A stretch of 64,000 nucleotides of DNA from an uncultured Algibacter sp. Lineage in GTDB: Bacteria; Bacteroidota; Bacteroidia; Flavobacteriales; Flavobacteriaceae. The notes below the pieces were generated by a model. That model was not told where the DNA came from and did not search any database. It saw only the letters and a list, made by a program, of their open reading frames with translations. Within the stretch, counting starts at the first letter, position 1, and each line of letters starts with the position of its first letter. Where the stretch lies: NCBI GenBank assembly GCA_937958265.1, contig CALGNX010000017.1:1-64000 (forward strand). The letters are read 5' to 3'. Shown here piece after piece: positions 27,651-37,300 of this stretch. A program made the position numbers and the translations under genes.

Positions 27651-27967
27651 TTTAATATTTTGAATATAAATACAGCTACAAGTTAGCGTTTAATTGCTAC
27701 AAATATCCAAATTTAAACTAATACAAAACGAATTTCTGTAATCTAAATTGAATATAAATACTTTGGTACCGCTAGCTTAATCCAGCAATACCCAAAGAAG
27801 AAATAAAATTAATTGTATTGTAATAAAAAGTGTTAAACGATTCTTTTTTTTAATTATTCACAAACATCAAACAACAATAAAAAAAAATTAATAATTCTTT
27901 TTAAACTGTAGTTTCTTTAAATTTAGCTTTCTTACTTTTATAATTAATTTTTTAACAGAATAAATAT

Positions 27968-30565
27968 ATGTCCGTAGGTCCAAAATTAACAAGATTCAAC
28001 CAAAGTGTTTTATCAAAATATCAAATATACAACAGTATATTTATGACATTACCGTTTGACGCTGTTACAAAAACGGGTGTTTTACTACCCCTCTTTCATG
28101 AAACTTGTGAAAAAGGATTTAAGCACGGAGACAACCCAACAACTATAGTTGAAACCTTTTTTGAAAAATACCAAGCCCGCAGAAATAAAGAAAGCCAAAT
28201 AAACTTATTATTTAGGTTTATACAATATATAGAGCGCCAAGTTGTGTTATTTGATGCTATTGAGGACGCCGCCTTCCCTATTGTAAACAACATGGATGGT
28301 GTTGGTACTTTAAGAAATTTAAAAGGCACTGCAGTTTCCGAGGGTAATCTTGAAGCCCTACAACATTATTTAGATGAGTTTAAAGTACGTATAGTTTTAA
28401 CAGCACACCCTACTCAATTTTACCCAGGATCTGTTTTGGGTATTATAACAAACTTAACCAAAGCTATTAAGGAGAACGACCTATCTGAAATTAACAATTT
28501 GTTTGGCCAATTAGGAAAAACACCCTTTTTTAAGCACCAAAAACCTACACCTTACGACGAGGCCAAGAGTTTAATATGGTACCTAGAAAATGTGTTCTAT
28601 AAAACATTTGGATCTATTTATAATTATATACAAACAAATATTTATGAGGATAGCAAAAGACATAACGAAATTATAAACATAGGATTTTGGCCTGGAGGCG
28701 ATCGCGATGGCAACCCATTTGTAAAGCCCGATACTACTTTAAAAGTTGCTAAAAAACTTAAACAAGCCATTCATAAAAAATATTATGAAGACCTTAAAGA
28801 CCTAAGAAAAAAATTAACGTTTAGAGGTGTTGAAGAACGCGTTATAAAACTGGAAACTATATTTTACAAAAGCAGTACAAACCAAAATAAGAAACCAGAA
28901 GACAAACTATCTGCTAAAGAATTTATAAAAGAGTTATTAAGCATTAGAGATGTTGTTGTTGAGAAACACCAGGCACTTTACGAAAGTGAAATTAATAATT
29001 TAATTAATAGGGTGCACCTATTTGGCTACAGTTTTGCTTCTCTAGATATTCGCCAAGATAGTAGAATACACCACAGTGTGTTCACCACAGTAATAAACAG
29101 CCTAATAGCTACAGGAGATTCTTCTTTCCCGAAGAACTACCATGATTTATCTGAAGGTGAGCAAATTGAAATATTATCAAAAGCAACAGATGATATACCA
29201 AATTTAGATGACTTTGAAGACGAAATGGTTTCTAACACACTTAAAACCATTGCCATTATAAAGGACATTCAAAAAAGCAATGGCGAGCGCGGCGCTAATA
29301 GATACATTATTAGTAACAATCAAACCGCTTTAAATGTAATGCAGTTATTTGGAATGCTTAGAATGGTTGCTTTTAAAGATGATTTAACTGTAGATGTTGC
29401 ACCATTATTTGAAACAATTCCAGATCTAGAAAATGCTGCTGGTGTTATGGAACAACTTTATACCAACCCAGAATACATGGCTCATTTAAGAGCTAGAGGC
29501 AACAAGCAACATATTATGCTTGGCTTTTCTGACGGCACTAAAGATGGCGGCTATTTAATGGCCAATTGGGGTATTTATAAAGCCAAAGAGCAACTTACAG
29601 AAATTTCTAGAAAACACGACATTACTGTTATATTCTTTGATGGCCGTGGCGGACCACCTGCACGTGGAGGCGGAAAAACACATCAATTTTACTCGTCTTT
29701 AGGACCTGCTATTGAGGATAAAGAAGTTCAACTTACTATCCAAGGACAAACTATTAGCTCTAATTTTGGTACGCTGGATTCTGCACAATACAACCTAGAG
29801 CAGCTTATTAGTTCGGGTATAAAAAATAGAATAGACGGTGATAAAAACATCTTATCTGATGATGATCGTGTTGTTATGACAGATTTGGCTGAATATAGTT
29901 ACGAAACCTATAAAAATTTTAAAAGCCATACCATGTTTATTCCTTACTTGGAGCGCATGAGTACATTAAAATTTTATGCCAAAACAAATATTGGTAGCAG
30001 ACCTTCTAAACGCGGAAATTCAGACAAACTTATATTTTCCGATCTAAGAGCCATTCCATTCGTAGGTTCTTGGAGTCAACTAAAACAAAACGTACCTGGT
30101 TTTTACGGTGTTGGTTCGGCACTTAAGAAATATGAAAATAGCAATGAGTTTTATAAAGTTGAAGCGCTTTACAAAAACTCTAAATTTTTTAGAACGCTAT
30201 TAGAAAACAGTATGATGTCCTTAACAAAATCGTTTTTCGACTTAACAAAATATATGTCTAAAGATGAAGAGTTTGGAGGTTTTTGGAATATTATTCATGA
30301 TGAATACGAAACTACTAAAAGATTACTACTAAAACTTACTGGCTACAAAACTTTAATGGAGAACGAACCTTCCGGAAAGGCTTCTATTGAAGTACGAGAA
30401 TCCATTGTACTACCCTTATTAACTATACAACAATTCGCGCTTAAAAAGCTTCAAGAATTAAACAAAGCAGGCGTACCTGACAATGATCCGGATAAAATTA
30501 TTTACGAAAAAATTGTAACACGATCGTTATTTGGAAATATTAATGCGAGTAGAAATTCGGCATAA
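27968..30565 (+). CDS. ppc: phosphoenolpyruvate carboxylase
   Basis: Carboxylates PEP to oxaloacetate to refill the TCA cycle. The 865-residue protein carries catalytic His147 in VLTAHPTQFYPG, the motif GGDRDGNPF, and the mobile-loop segment FDGRGGPPARGGGKTH. The C-terminus reads FGNINASRNSA instead of the usual NTG ending, in line with the divergent Bacteroidota branch of the family. It is monocistronic and divergent from nadAB. Start ATG at 27968, terminator at 30585-30624. Confidence 0.95.
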   Translation: MSVGPKLTRFNQSVLSKYQIYNSIFMTLPFDAVTKTGVLLPLFHETCEKGFKHGDNPTTIVETFFEKYQARRNKESQINLLFRFIQYIERQVVLFDAIEDAAFPIVNNMDGVGTLRNLKGTAVSEGNLEALQHYLDEFKVRIVLTAHPTQFYPGSVLGIITNLTKAIKENDLSEINNLFGQLGKTPFFKHQKPTPYDEAKSLIWYLENVFYKTFGSIYNYIQTNIYEDSKRHNEIINIGFWPGGDRDGNPFVKPDTTLKVAKKLKQAIHKKYYEDLKDLRKKLTFRGVEERVIKLETIFYKSSTNQNKKPEDKLSAKEFIKELLSIRDVVVEKHQALYESEINNLINRVHLFGYSFASLDIRQDSRIHHSVFTTVINSLIATGDSSFPKNYHDLSEGEQIEILSKATDDIPNLDDFEDEMVSNTLKTIAIIKDIQKSNGERGANRYIISNNQTALNVMQLFGMLRMVAFKDDLTVDVAPLFETIPDLENAAGVMEQLYTNPEYMAHLRARGNKQHIMLGFSDGTKDGGYLMANWGIYKAKEQLTEISRKHDITVIFFDGRGGPPARGGGKTHQFYSSLGPAIEDKEVQLTIQGQTISSNFGTLDSAQYNLEQLISSGIKNRIDGDKNILSDDDRVVMTDLAEYSYETYKNFKSHTMFIPYLERMSTLKFYAKTNIGSRPSKRGNSDKLIFSDLRAIPFVGSWSQLKQNVPGFYGVGSALKKYENSNEFYKVEALYKNSKFFRTLLENSMMSLTKSFFDLTKYMSKDEEFGGFWNIIHDEYETTKRLLLKLTGYKTLMENEPSGKASIEVRESIVLPLLTIQQFALKKLQELNKAGVPDNDPDKIIYEKIVTRSLFGNINASRNSA

Positions 30566-30584
30566 TACAAATTACATATTTAAA

Positions 30585-30624
30585 CTAAAAACGCTTATTC
30601 TTAAATTAGAATAAGCGTTTTTAG
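30585..30624. terminator. ppc terminator
   Basis: A perfect 17-bp stem (30585-30601 with 30608-30624), a 6-base loop, and a T-rich downstream side. Confidence 0.85.
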
Positions 30625-30657
30625 TTTTTAATATACTAAGCAAAACATTAACGGCTA

Positions 30658-30796
30658 TAATACCAAATATGATTTAAAATTAGGCTAAAGAACTTGAATT
30701 ATATCGTGCCTGTATAAGAAAGAAAATCAAAGCATAACAAATAGCTACGGCTTTATTTTATTTTGAAATAGAGCTGCGATAGAAACACGTTATTAG
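30658..30796. mobile_element. decayed MITE-like element
   Basis: Starts ATACCAAATATGATTTAAAA and shares the order of blocks GAATTAT, CAAAGCATA, TTTATTTTATTTTGAAATA and AACACGTTATTAG with the intact element at 12708-12869. No matching right-hand inverted repeat was found. A second, direct copy of ATACCAAATATG occurs at 31062, so the end may have been displaced by later changes, including repeat copy C between them. Confidence 0.45.
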
Positions 30797-30900
30797 CCTT
30801 CTTTTATATTTTACTTTGCATTAGCTAACATGACCTACAAAACAAAATAATAACGGATAATGACCTTGTTTAAATACTAAAACCCTGGTTAACTAGATGC

Positions 30901-30989
30901 GCGTTAGGGATAGCAGAGAAAAGCCCACAGCCCGACTTTTGGAGGTGCGAGGACTTGTAATGGATAGCCCGACCCTTGTGGTAACGCCC
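30901..30989 (+). repeat. dispersed repeat, short form (copy C)
   Basis: From GCGTTAGGGATAG through AAAGCCCACAGCCCGAC, GGAGGTGCGAGGACTTGTAA and GCCCGACCCTTGTGG to TAACGCCC, about 89 bases. Nearly identical to copies A (51035) and B (45965). It lies between the convergent 3' ends of ppc and amtB. Confidence 0.85.
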
Positions 30990-31082
30990 AATTACTTGTA
31001 ATACAAATTTAGGTTTAGATAAGTTTTGTTTATTTTGAGATACAAAACGAGCAAAGTAAATTATACCAAATATGGTTAAAAA

Positions 31083-31117
31083 AAAAAGATGCTTTGCATA
31101 ACGCAAAGCATCTTTTT
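31083..31117. terminator. amtB terminator
   Basis: AAAAAGATGCTTTG pairs with CAAAGCATCTTTTT over a short loop; on the minus strand a run of about ten T follows. Confidence 0.85.
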
Positions 31118-31137
31118 ATTAAGAGTTAGTTTGTTTA

Positions 31138-32367
31138 CTAATTTTCATTTAATCTGAAGTCCGGATAAGCATCCATACCGTGCTCATGCGCATCTAAACC
31201 TTCGATTTCTTCTTTTTCAGAAACCCTAATTCCTAGTGTTTTCTTTAGAACAAAGAATATAATAAACGATGTTGAGATACAAAATACAGCATAACACGCT
31301 ACACCCGTTAATTGGATTAAGAATGTATGTTCTGGATTTGTAGAGAATATACCTACTGCTAAAGTTCCCCAAATTCCGCAAATTAAGTGTACAGCTATAG
31401 CTCCAACAGGATCGTCCAGTTTAATAGCATCTACAAAAGCAACAGCAAACACAATAAGTGCACCTGCAATGCCTCCAATTACTAATGCACTTTCTGGCGT
31501 CATAACATCTGCGCCTGCAGTAATACCCACTAAACCACCTAATATACCATTTAAAAACATAGTTAAATCTAGGTTTTTATACATTACAAACGATACTACC
31601 ATGGCAACAACACCACCAGCAGCAGCAGCCAAGCATGTTGTTACTAATGTTAATGAAGTTAATTCTGGGTCTGCAGAAAGTACTGAACCGCCATTAAAAC
31701 CAAACCATCCTAACCAAAGTATTAAAACACCTGCAGTTGCTAAAGGTATATTGTGCCCTGGTATGGCTTGCGGCTTACCTTCTTTAAACTTACCAATACG
31801 GGCACCTAATAAATAAACAGCAACTAAAGCTGCCCAACCACCTACAGAGTGCACTAAGGTAGAACCTGCAAAATCATAGAATCCCATAGCATCAAGAAAT
31901 CCGCCACCCCATTTCCAAGAACCTGCAATTGGATATACTAAACCAACATAGATTACAACAAAAATCATAAAAGCTCCAATTTTCATACGCTCGGCAACAG
32001 CTCCAGAAACAATAGTTGCTGCAGTTGCTGCAAACATACCTTGAAATAAGAAATCTGTCCACCAAGTGTAACCACCATCTGCATATTCTGGTGTCATTCC
32101 ATTTGCTGGGGCATCGATAAAAAATCCTGCAAAACCAAAGAAACCTGAAGAATCTTCTGCAAAGCCAGGGTACATCATATTGAAGCCTACTAGGTAATAA
32201 AGCAATAAACCAACAGTAATGATAAATATATTTTTAAATAAAATGTTAATCGTATTTTTTTGTCTTGTTAAACCAATTTCTAAAAATGCAAAACCTGTAT
32301 GCATAAAGAAAACAAGCGCCGTACAGATCATCATCCATACGTTATTAGCTGTAAATATAGCGTCCAT
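31138..32367 (-). CDS. amtB: ammonium transporter
   Basis: An inner-membrane ammonium channel (Amt/Rh family) of 409 residues with about eleven hydrophobic helices. The pore's twin histidines are visible in STLVHSVGGWAAL and AIAVHLICGIWG, and the C-terminal tail (EKEEIEGLDAHEHGMDAYPDF) is the part that couples the trimer to PII. glnB lies 25 bases upstream, the classic Amt-PII pairing in which GlnB/GlnK plugs the channel when nitrogen is plentiful. It is the last gene of the porin-glnB-amtB unit. Confidence 0.95.
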   Translation of the reverse strand: MDAIFTANNVWMMICTALVFFMHTGFAFLEIGLTRQKNTINILFKNIFIITVGLLLYYLVGFNMMYPGFAEDSSGFFGFAGFFIDAPANGMTPEYADGGYTWWTDFLFQGMFAATAATIVSGAVAERMKIGAFMIFVVIYVGLVYPIAGSWKWGGGFLDAMGFYDFAGSTLVHSVGGWAALVAVYLLGARIGKFKEGKPQAIPGHNIPLATAGVLILWLGWFGFNGGSVLSADPELTSLTLVTTCLAAAAGGVVAMVVSFVMYKNLDLTMFLNGILGGLVGITAGADVMTPESALVIGGIAGALIVFAVAFVDAIKLDDPVGAIAVHLICGIWGTLAVGIFSTNPEHTFLIQLTGVACYAVFCISTSFIIFFVLKKTLGIRVSEKEEIEGLDAHEHGMDAYPDFRLNEN

Positions 32368-32392
32368 AATTATAAAATTTATAAGGGTTATT

Positions 32393-32743
32393 TTATTTTG
32401 ATGTTTTCTTTAACGTTTCACCACCTTTTTCTCCAGTTCTTATTCTATAAGCTTCAGAAACATCTGAAACAAATATTTTGCCATCTCCAACCTCTCCAGT
32501 TGCTGCAGATTCCAATAAGGCATCTATAGTTATTTTCTCAAAATCGTCGTTAACTACTATAGATAAATAACGTCTTTGAATATCGCTAGTACTATAACTT
32601 ACACCTCTGTAAACGTGTCCTTCTTTTTCGTTACCTAAACCCGTAACATCCCAATAGGAGAAAAAATTTACATCTACCTGATGTAAAGCTTCCTTTACGG
32701 CACGAAACTTAGATTTTCTTATAATTGCTTCAATTTTTTTCAT
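32393..32743 (-). CDS. nitrogen regulatory protein PII (GlnB/GlnK type)
   Basis: A 116-residue PII signal protein sensing ATP/ADP and 2-oxoglutarate. The N-terminus MKKIEAIIRKSKFRAVKEAL and the second PII signature TGEVGDGKIFV are typical. The T-loop is divergent (GNEKEGHVYRGVSYSTSD) but keeps a Tyr at the uridylylation position in YRGVSY. Its place directly upstream of amtB indicates a GlnK-like role in gating ammonium uptake. It is preceded by a terminator-like hairpin at 32783-32808 that may reduce read-through from the porin gene. Confidence 0.93.
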   Translation of the reverse strand: MKKIEAIIRKSKFRAVKEALHQVDVNFFSYWDVTGLGNEKEGHVYRGVSYSTSDIQRRYLSIVVNDDFEKITIDALLESAATGEVGDGKIFVSDVSEAYRIRTGEKGGETLKKTSK

Positions 32744-32772
32744 TTAAGTATATGTATTTAGTTGGTTAAGTT

Positions 32773-32808
32773 TAAAAAAAACAAGCACTCCCTTTCAAGG
32801 AAGTGCTT
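32773..32808 (-). terminator. terminator/attenuator between porin and glnB
   Basis: On the minus strand AAGCACTTCCTT pairs with AAGGGAGTGCTT (one G-U pair) and is followed by GTTTTTTTT. It is therefore a standard intrinsic terminator placed inside what is otherwise a three-gene unit. No good promoter was seen between it and glnB, so partial read-through is the simplest reading. Confidence 0.7.
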
Positions 32809-32820
32809 TGTAGTATTTAG

Positions 32821-33810
32821 TTAGAAAGAATAAATTGCTGCTAAAGTAAATGCTGCTAAGCTATTAGTCATTCCATCACTATTTGTAAATGGTTCAGCAT
32901 CATTTCCTGCAGAATCAAGCCTAAGTTCTGGCTTAATTATTAAATTTTCAACAGTATAACTTCCAGTTAGTGTAAGACCTATCATGCTAGTATCGTCAGT
33001 TGTATCAACATCATCGTAAGTTCCAAAAAACTCGCCTCTTAACCCAAGTGAAAAATCACTAGATAAGGCGTATTGAGGGTACAATGCAACACCATAAAAA
33101 CCATTGTCGTCATTATTAGCATAAGCACCATTAATTCCTAAGAAAACATCTTCAGACACATCAAAACCACCTGTGTAATCTATTTCAAAACCAAGAGCTA
33201 ATCCACCATCGTAATAAAAATTAAGGAACTGCCCTTTATACCCTAACTGAGTTCCTAAAGCATAATCCCCTGTTGTGTTGTTACCAAAATCAGTTACGTT
33301 CATAATTGCAGCCATTAAACTAAAATCTTCAGACAAGGCAAAATCGGCTTTTATACCCAAATGAGAGAAAGGCCCCGCATTAAACAACTGAGATGTAGAG
33401 TAGTTAAAATTACCTACCGGAGATATAACCTCATAACCTAAGTATGTGTTAAAACGACCTGCCGTTAATGTTGTTCCTTCAGAAACATTCCAATATGCAT
33501 ATAATTGATTCACATACTGTGCGGCACCGTTTAAGATAGCTTGATTACCCCTTGGTCCAAATACTAAATCTGCCACAATTCCTGTTTTTTCACCTTCGTA
33601 AGATAAAATTACATTTGCCATACCCAGGGCAAAACCTGTTTGATCTGCGAATGAGCCGGTAGATTGAGCTCCAGCAGCATCGGATGCACTTAATAATGTT
33701 CTGTAATACGTATCAATACTACCTGATACGTTTAATGTTTTGGGTGCTTTTTCCTGTGCAAACATAACTGATGCTACAAAAAACATTGAGAGGCTAATAA
33801 TTTTTTTCAT
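32821..33810 (-). CDS. outer-membrane beta-barrel porin-like protein
   Basis: A 329-residue outer-membrane protein. The signal peptide (MKKIISLSMFFVASVMFAQ) is followed by repeated amphipathic strands ending in Phe (LAAFTLAAIYSF), typical of a porin-type barrel. Upstream in-frame starts at 33813 and 33855 exist, but 33810 gives a clean signal peptide. It is the first gene before glnB and amtB, an arrangement suggesting passage of ammonium or small nitrogen compounds through the outer membrane (inference). Its promoter carries the paired palindromes at 33918-33992. Confidence 0.85.
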   Translation of the reverse strand: MKKIISLSMFFVASVMFAQEKAPKTLNVSGSIDTYYRTLLSASDAAGAQSTGSFADQTGFALGMANVILSYEGEKTGIVADLVFGPRGNQAILNGAAQYVNQLYAYWNVSEGTTLTAGRFNTYLGYEVISPVGNFNYSTSQLFNAGPFSHLGIKADFALSEDFSLMAAIMNVTDFGNNTTGDYALGTQLGYKGQFLNFYYDGGLALGFEIDYTGGFDVSEDVFLGINGAYANNDDNGFYGVALYPQYALSSDFSLGLRGEFFGTYDDVDTTDDTSMIGLTLTGSYTVENLIIKPELRLDSAGNDAEPFTNSDGMTNSLAAFTLAAIYSF

Positions 33811-33895
33811 CATTTTAACTTTTAAGTTATTTAATTCATTTAGATCCGAGAGCATAGTTGATTAATTTAAGCCTAGATCGTCTTTATTACTCCCT

Positions 33896-33903
33896 CAAAA
33901 TTA
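33896..33903 (-). promoter_or_regulatory. predicted porin-glnB-amtB promoter (-7 element)
   Basis: On the minus strand TAATTTTG is a perfect -7 element. It predicts transcription starting near 33890, with a leader of about 80 bases. No clear TTG element is present at the usual distance, which fits an activator-dependent promoter. Confidence 0.45.
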
Positions 33904-33917
33904 GAACAAAAAAACAG

Positions 33918-33992
33918 TACCCCCTAAAAAATAAGGGGTATTTAAATTAAAATTATTAATATTATATTTTTACCCCTAAATTTTTAAGGGTA
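33918..33992. promoter_or_regulatory. paired palindromic operators in the nitrogen divergon
   Basis: Two similar palindromes: TACCCC-N11-GGGGTA at 33918-33940 and TACCCC-N10-AGGGTA at 33971-33992. Their centres are about 52.5 bases apart, five helical turns. Relative to the predicted porin start near 33890 they are centred at about -40 and -92, the positions expected for an activator. They lie about 290-340 bases upstream of the divergent gltB start of transcription. Confidence 0.6.
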
Positions 33993-34237
33993 TTCATTAA
34001 AATTTTGATTATGTTGCTGTTTTAATAAAATTATTATTTGAATTATTACTAAAATTTTACAAGTTTTAACACCATTATTTTAATAAAAAAAACATTTATT
34101 TAACATAAATGCACAATTACTAATATTACACTAAAAATTTACAGTTTTTGTATTCATTAAAAAAAGGGATTAATTTTACTATATATTTATTAAAAAAACA
34201 GGTTGACCTATAAAATCGAAATAATTTAATGGCATCA

Positions 34238-34267
34238 TTGCAATTTAAAAACTAGACCGTACCTTTA
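34238..34267 (+). promoter_or_regulatory. predicted gltB promoter
   Basis: TTG (34238-34240), 19 bases, then TACCTTTA (34260-34267), differing from the -7 consensus only at the last base. It predicts a 30-base leader before the ATG at 34301. The remainder of the 33856-34300 gap, apart from the palindromes and porin promoter, is featureless. Confidence 0.5.
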
Positions 34268-34300
34268 CTATTCATCTAAGTTTTTAACTAATTTACTGCT

Positions 34301-37300
34301 ATGATTAAGAAACAAGGACTTTATTTGCCCGAATTTGAACACGAAAACTGTGGCGCAGGTTTTATATGTAACCTTAAAGGAGAAAAAACAAATCAAATTA
34401 TTCATGATGCCTTAGAAATTCTTGTAAAATTAGAGCATCGTGGTGGTGTTAGTGCAGATGGAAAAACTGGAGATGGTGCTGGACTACTAATAGATATTCC
34501 GCACGACTACTTTACACGTGTTTGCAATTTTGACATCCCAAAACAACGAACCTATGCTGTCGGTATGGTTTTTTTACCAAAAACATCAAACCAATACGAC
34601 TTTTGTAAAGCCATATTTGAAAGAGAAATTAAAGAACAAGGGCTTACCATTTTAGGATGGCGTAAAGTACCTGTAGATTCTACACAACTAGGTCCTATTG
34701 CATTGGCGTCTGAGCCTAATATTGAACAGCTTTTCATAGGACAACCAGAAGCAATAAACGAGGCTACTTTTAAGGCAAAATTGTACGCAGCCAGAAAAAT
34801 AACAGAACATGCGATAAGCAAATCTAAAATTTCTGAAAGCGGCTATTTTTATGTACCTAGCTTATCCAATACTACCATTATTTACAAAGGTATTATAATG
34901 CCAGAGGATATTGGGCCGTATTATACAGATTTACAACAAATAGATTTAGTAACACGTTTAGCCTTAGTACATCAGCGTTTTTCTACTAACACCATGCCAA
35001 CATGGGAGTTAGCACAACCTTTCCGGCATATGTGCCAAAATGGTGAAATTAACACACTTCGTGGCAATGTAAGCCGTATGCGTGTGCGGGAAGAGATTAT
35101 GAAAAGTGATGTTTTTGGGCCACAAATAGATAAACTATTCCCCATAATTTTACCAGGGAAATCCGATTCTGCATCTATGGATATGGTGGTTGAATTGCTT
35201 ACGCACACAGGGCGTTCGTTACCCGAAATAATGATGATGATGATTCCTGAAGCTTGGGAAAAACATGCCACAATGCCAGAAGAGCGTAAGGCTTTTTATG
35301 AGTATAATGCTTGTATTATGGAACCTTGGGACGGACCTGCCTCTGTACCTTTTACAGATGGTGATTATATTGGTGCTTTACTCGATAGAAATGGATTAAG
35401 ACCATCTAGATATACCATTACTAAAAGTGGTAAACTTATAATGTCGTCTGAAATTGGTGTTGTAGAAGTAGCCCCAGAAGACGTTTTAGAACACGGACGC
35501 CTAGAACCAGGAAAAATGTTTCTGGTGGATATGAATGAAGGTCGTATTATTAACGATGAAGAAATAAAAAGTAAAATAGTTTCTGAAAGGCCATACCAAG
35601 AATGGCTAAACAAAACAAGGTTACATTTAAAGGATTTACCTTACAATAACGAAACCTGCTCTATAGAAACTATTGATATTAAAACGCGACAACGTTTGTT
35701 TAACTACACGTTTGAAGATATACAAGAAGTAATAACGCCAATGGCCATTGTTGGCAAGGAGGCTCTAGGATCTATGGGAATAGATACGCCTTTAGCAGTA
35801 CTATCTGACCGACCACAATTAATTTCAAATTACTTTAAACAGCTCTTTGCACAGGTTACAAACCCACCTTTAGATGGTATTCGTGAAGAAATTGTTACAG
35901 ATATAAGTCTAAATCTTGGTAAGGATAGAAATATTTTTAGCATTACGGAACGACAATGTAGAAAATTAAGAATACAAAACCCAGTTATTTCAAATGCCGA
36001 TTTAGAGAAAATAAGAGTTATTGATGTTGATGGATTTAAGGCCGAAACCATACAAATTCTTTATCCAAAAATCGAGGGTATGAATGGTTTGGAAAATGCG
36101 CTTGATGCCATAATTATTCAAATTGAAAAAGCCATAGAACGCAAAACAAATATTATTATTTTATCCGACCGAGGTGTTAATCAAGAACTAGCACCAATAC
36201 CTGCGTTGCTAGCTTGTTCCTTTGTAAATCATCAATTAAACCGTTTGCGAAAGCGGTCTTATTTCGATATAATAATTGAATCTGGCGAACCTCGTGAACC
36301 ACATCATTTCGCAACCTTATTTGGGTATGGCGCTAGTGCTATAAACCCATATATGGTAAATGAGATTATTAGAATGCAAGTTACAGAAGGTTTTATTACT
36401 GATATGGACGAACAACAGGCAGTTGATAATTTTAATAAAGCCATTGGAAAAGGTATTTTAAAAGTAATGAACAAAATTGGAATATCTACACTACATTCCT
36501 ACAGAGGTTCTCAAATTTTTGAAATTGTTGGTTTTAATTCTCAATTTGTCGAAAAATATTTCCCATACACAGCTTCTAGAATTGAAGGTATTGGCTTATA
36601 TGAAATTGAAAAAGAAATTGACCAACGCTACAAACAAGCCTACCCTGATAATACGGTTGATAAAAATTTAGGTTTAAACATTGGTGGTGATTATAGATGG
36701 AGACGAAACGGAGAACGCCATTTATTTAATCCAACTACAGTTTCAAAATTACAACAAGCAGTACGCCTAAGCGACCAAGCGAGTTATGATGTTTATGCTA
36801 AAGCTATAAACGAACAGGCGGCCAATTTAATGACCATTCGTGGTTTATTTGAATTTGATAATTTAGATCCTATTCCTTTAGATGACGTAGAACCTTGGAC
36901 AGAAATAGTTAAAAAGTTTAAAACCGGTGCGATGTCTTACGGGTCTATTTCTCGTGAAGCTCATGAAAACTTAGCCATTGCCATGAATAGGATTGGCGGA
37001 AAATCTAACTCTGGTGAAGGTGGAGAAGACAGAAAGCGTTTCCAAAAAGATATGAACGGCGATAGCCGAAACTCAGCAATAAAACAAGTAGCATCCGGAC
37101 GTTTTGGTGTAACATCACACTATTTATCAAACGCACGAGAAATCCAAATAAAAATGGCTCAAGGTGCAAAACCAGGTGAAGGTGGGCAGCTTCCGGGTTA
37201 TAAAGTATTACCATGGATTGCAGATGCACGAAACTCAACACCATTTGTTGGCTTAATTTCACCACCGCCACATCATGATATTTATTCTATTGAAGATTTA

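Noticed and set aside
30870-31106. 78-residue open frame across repeat copy C
   Set aside because: The frame exists because the dispersed repeat lacks stops in that frame; a similar frame over copy D (59628-59819) has the same origin.
34229-34242. TGGC...TTGCA sequence upstream of gltB resembling a sigma-54 promoter
   Set aside because: The GG and GC are only 7 bases apart instead of 10, so it does not fit a -24/-12 promoter; the TTG-N19-TACCTTTA element explains the promoter better.
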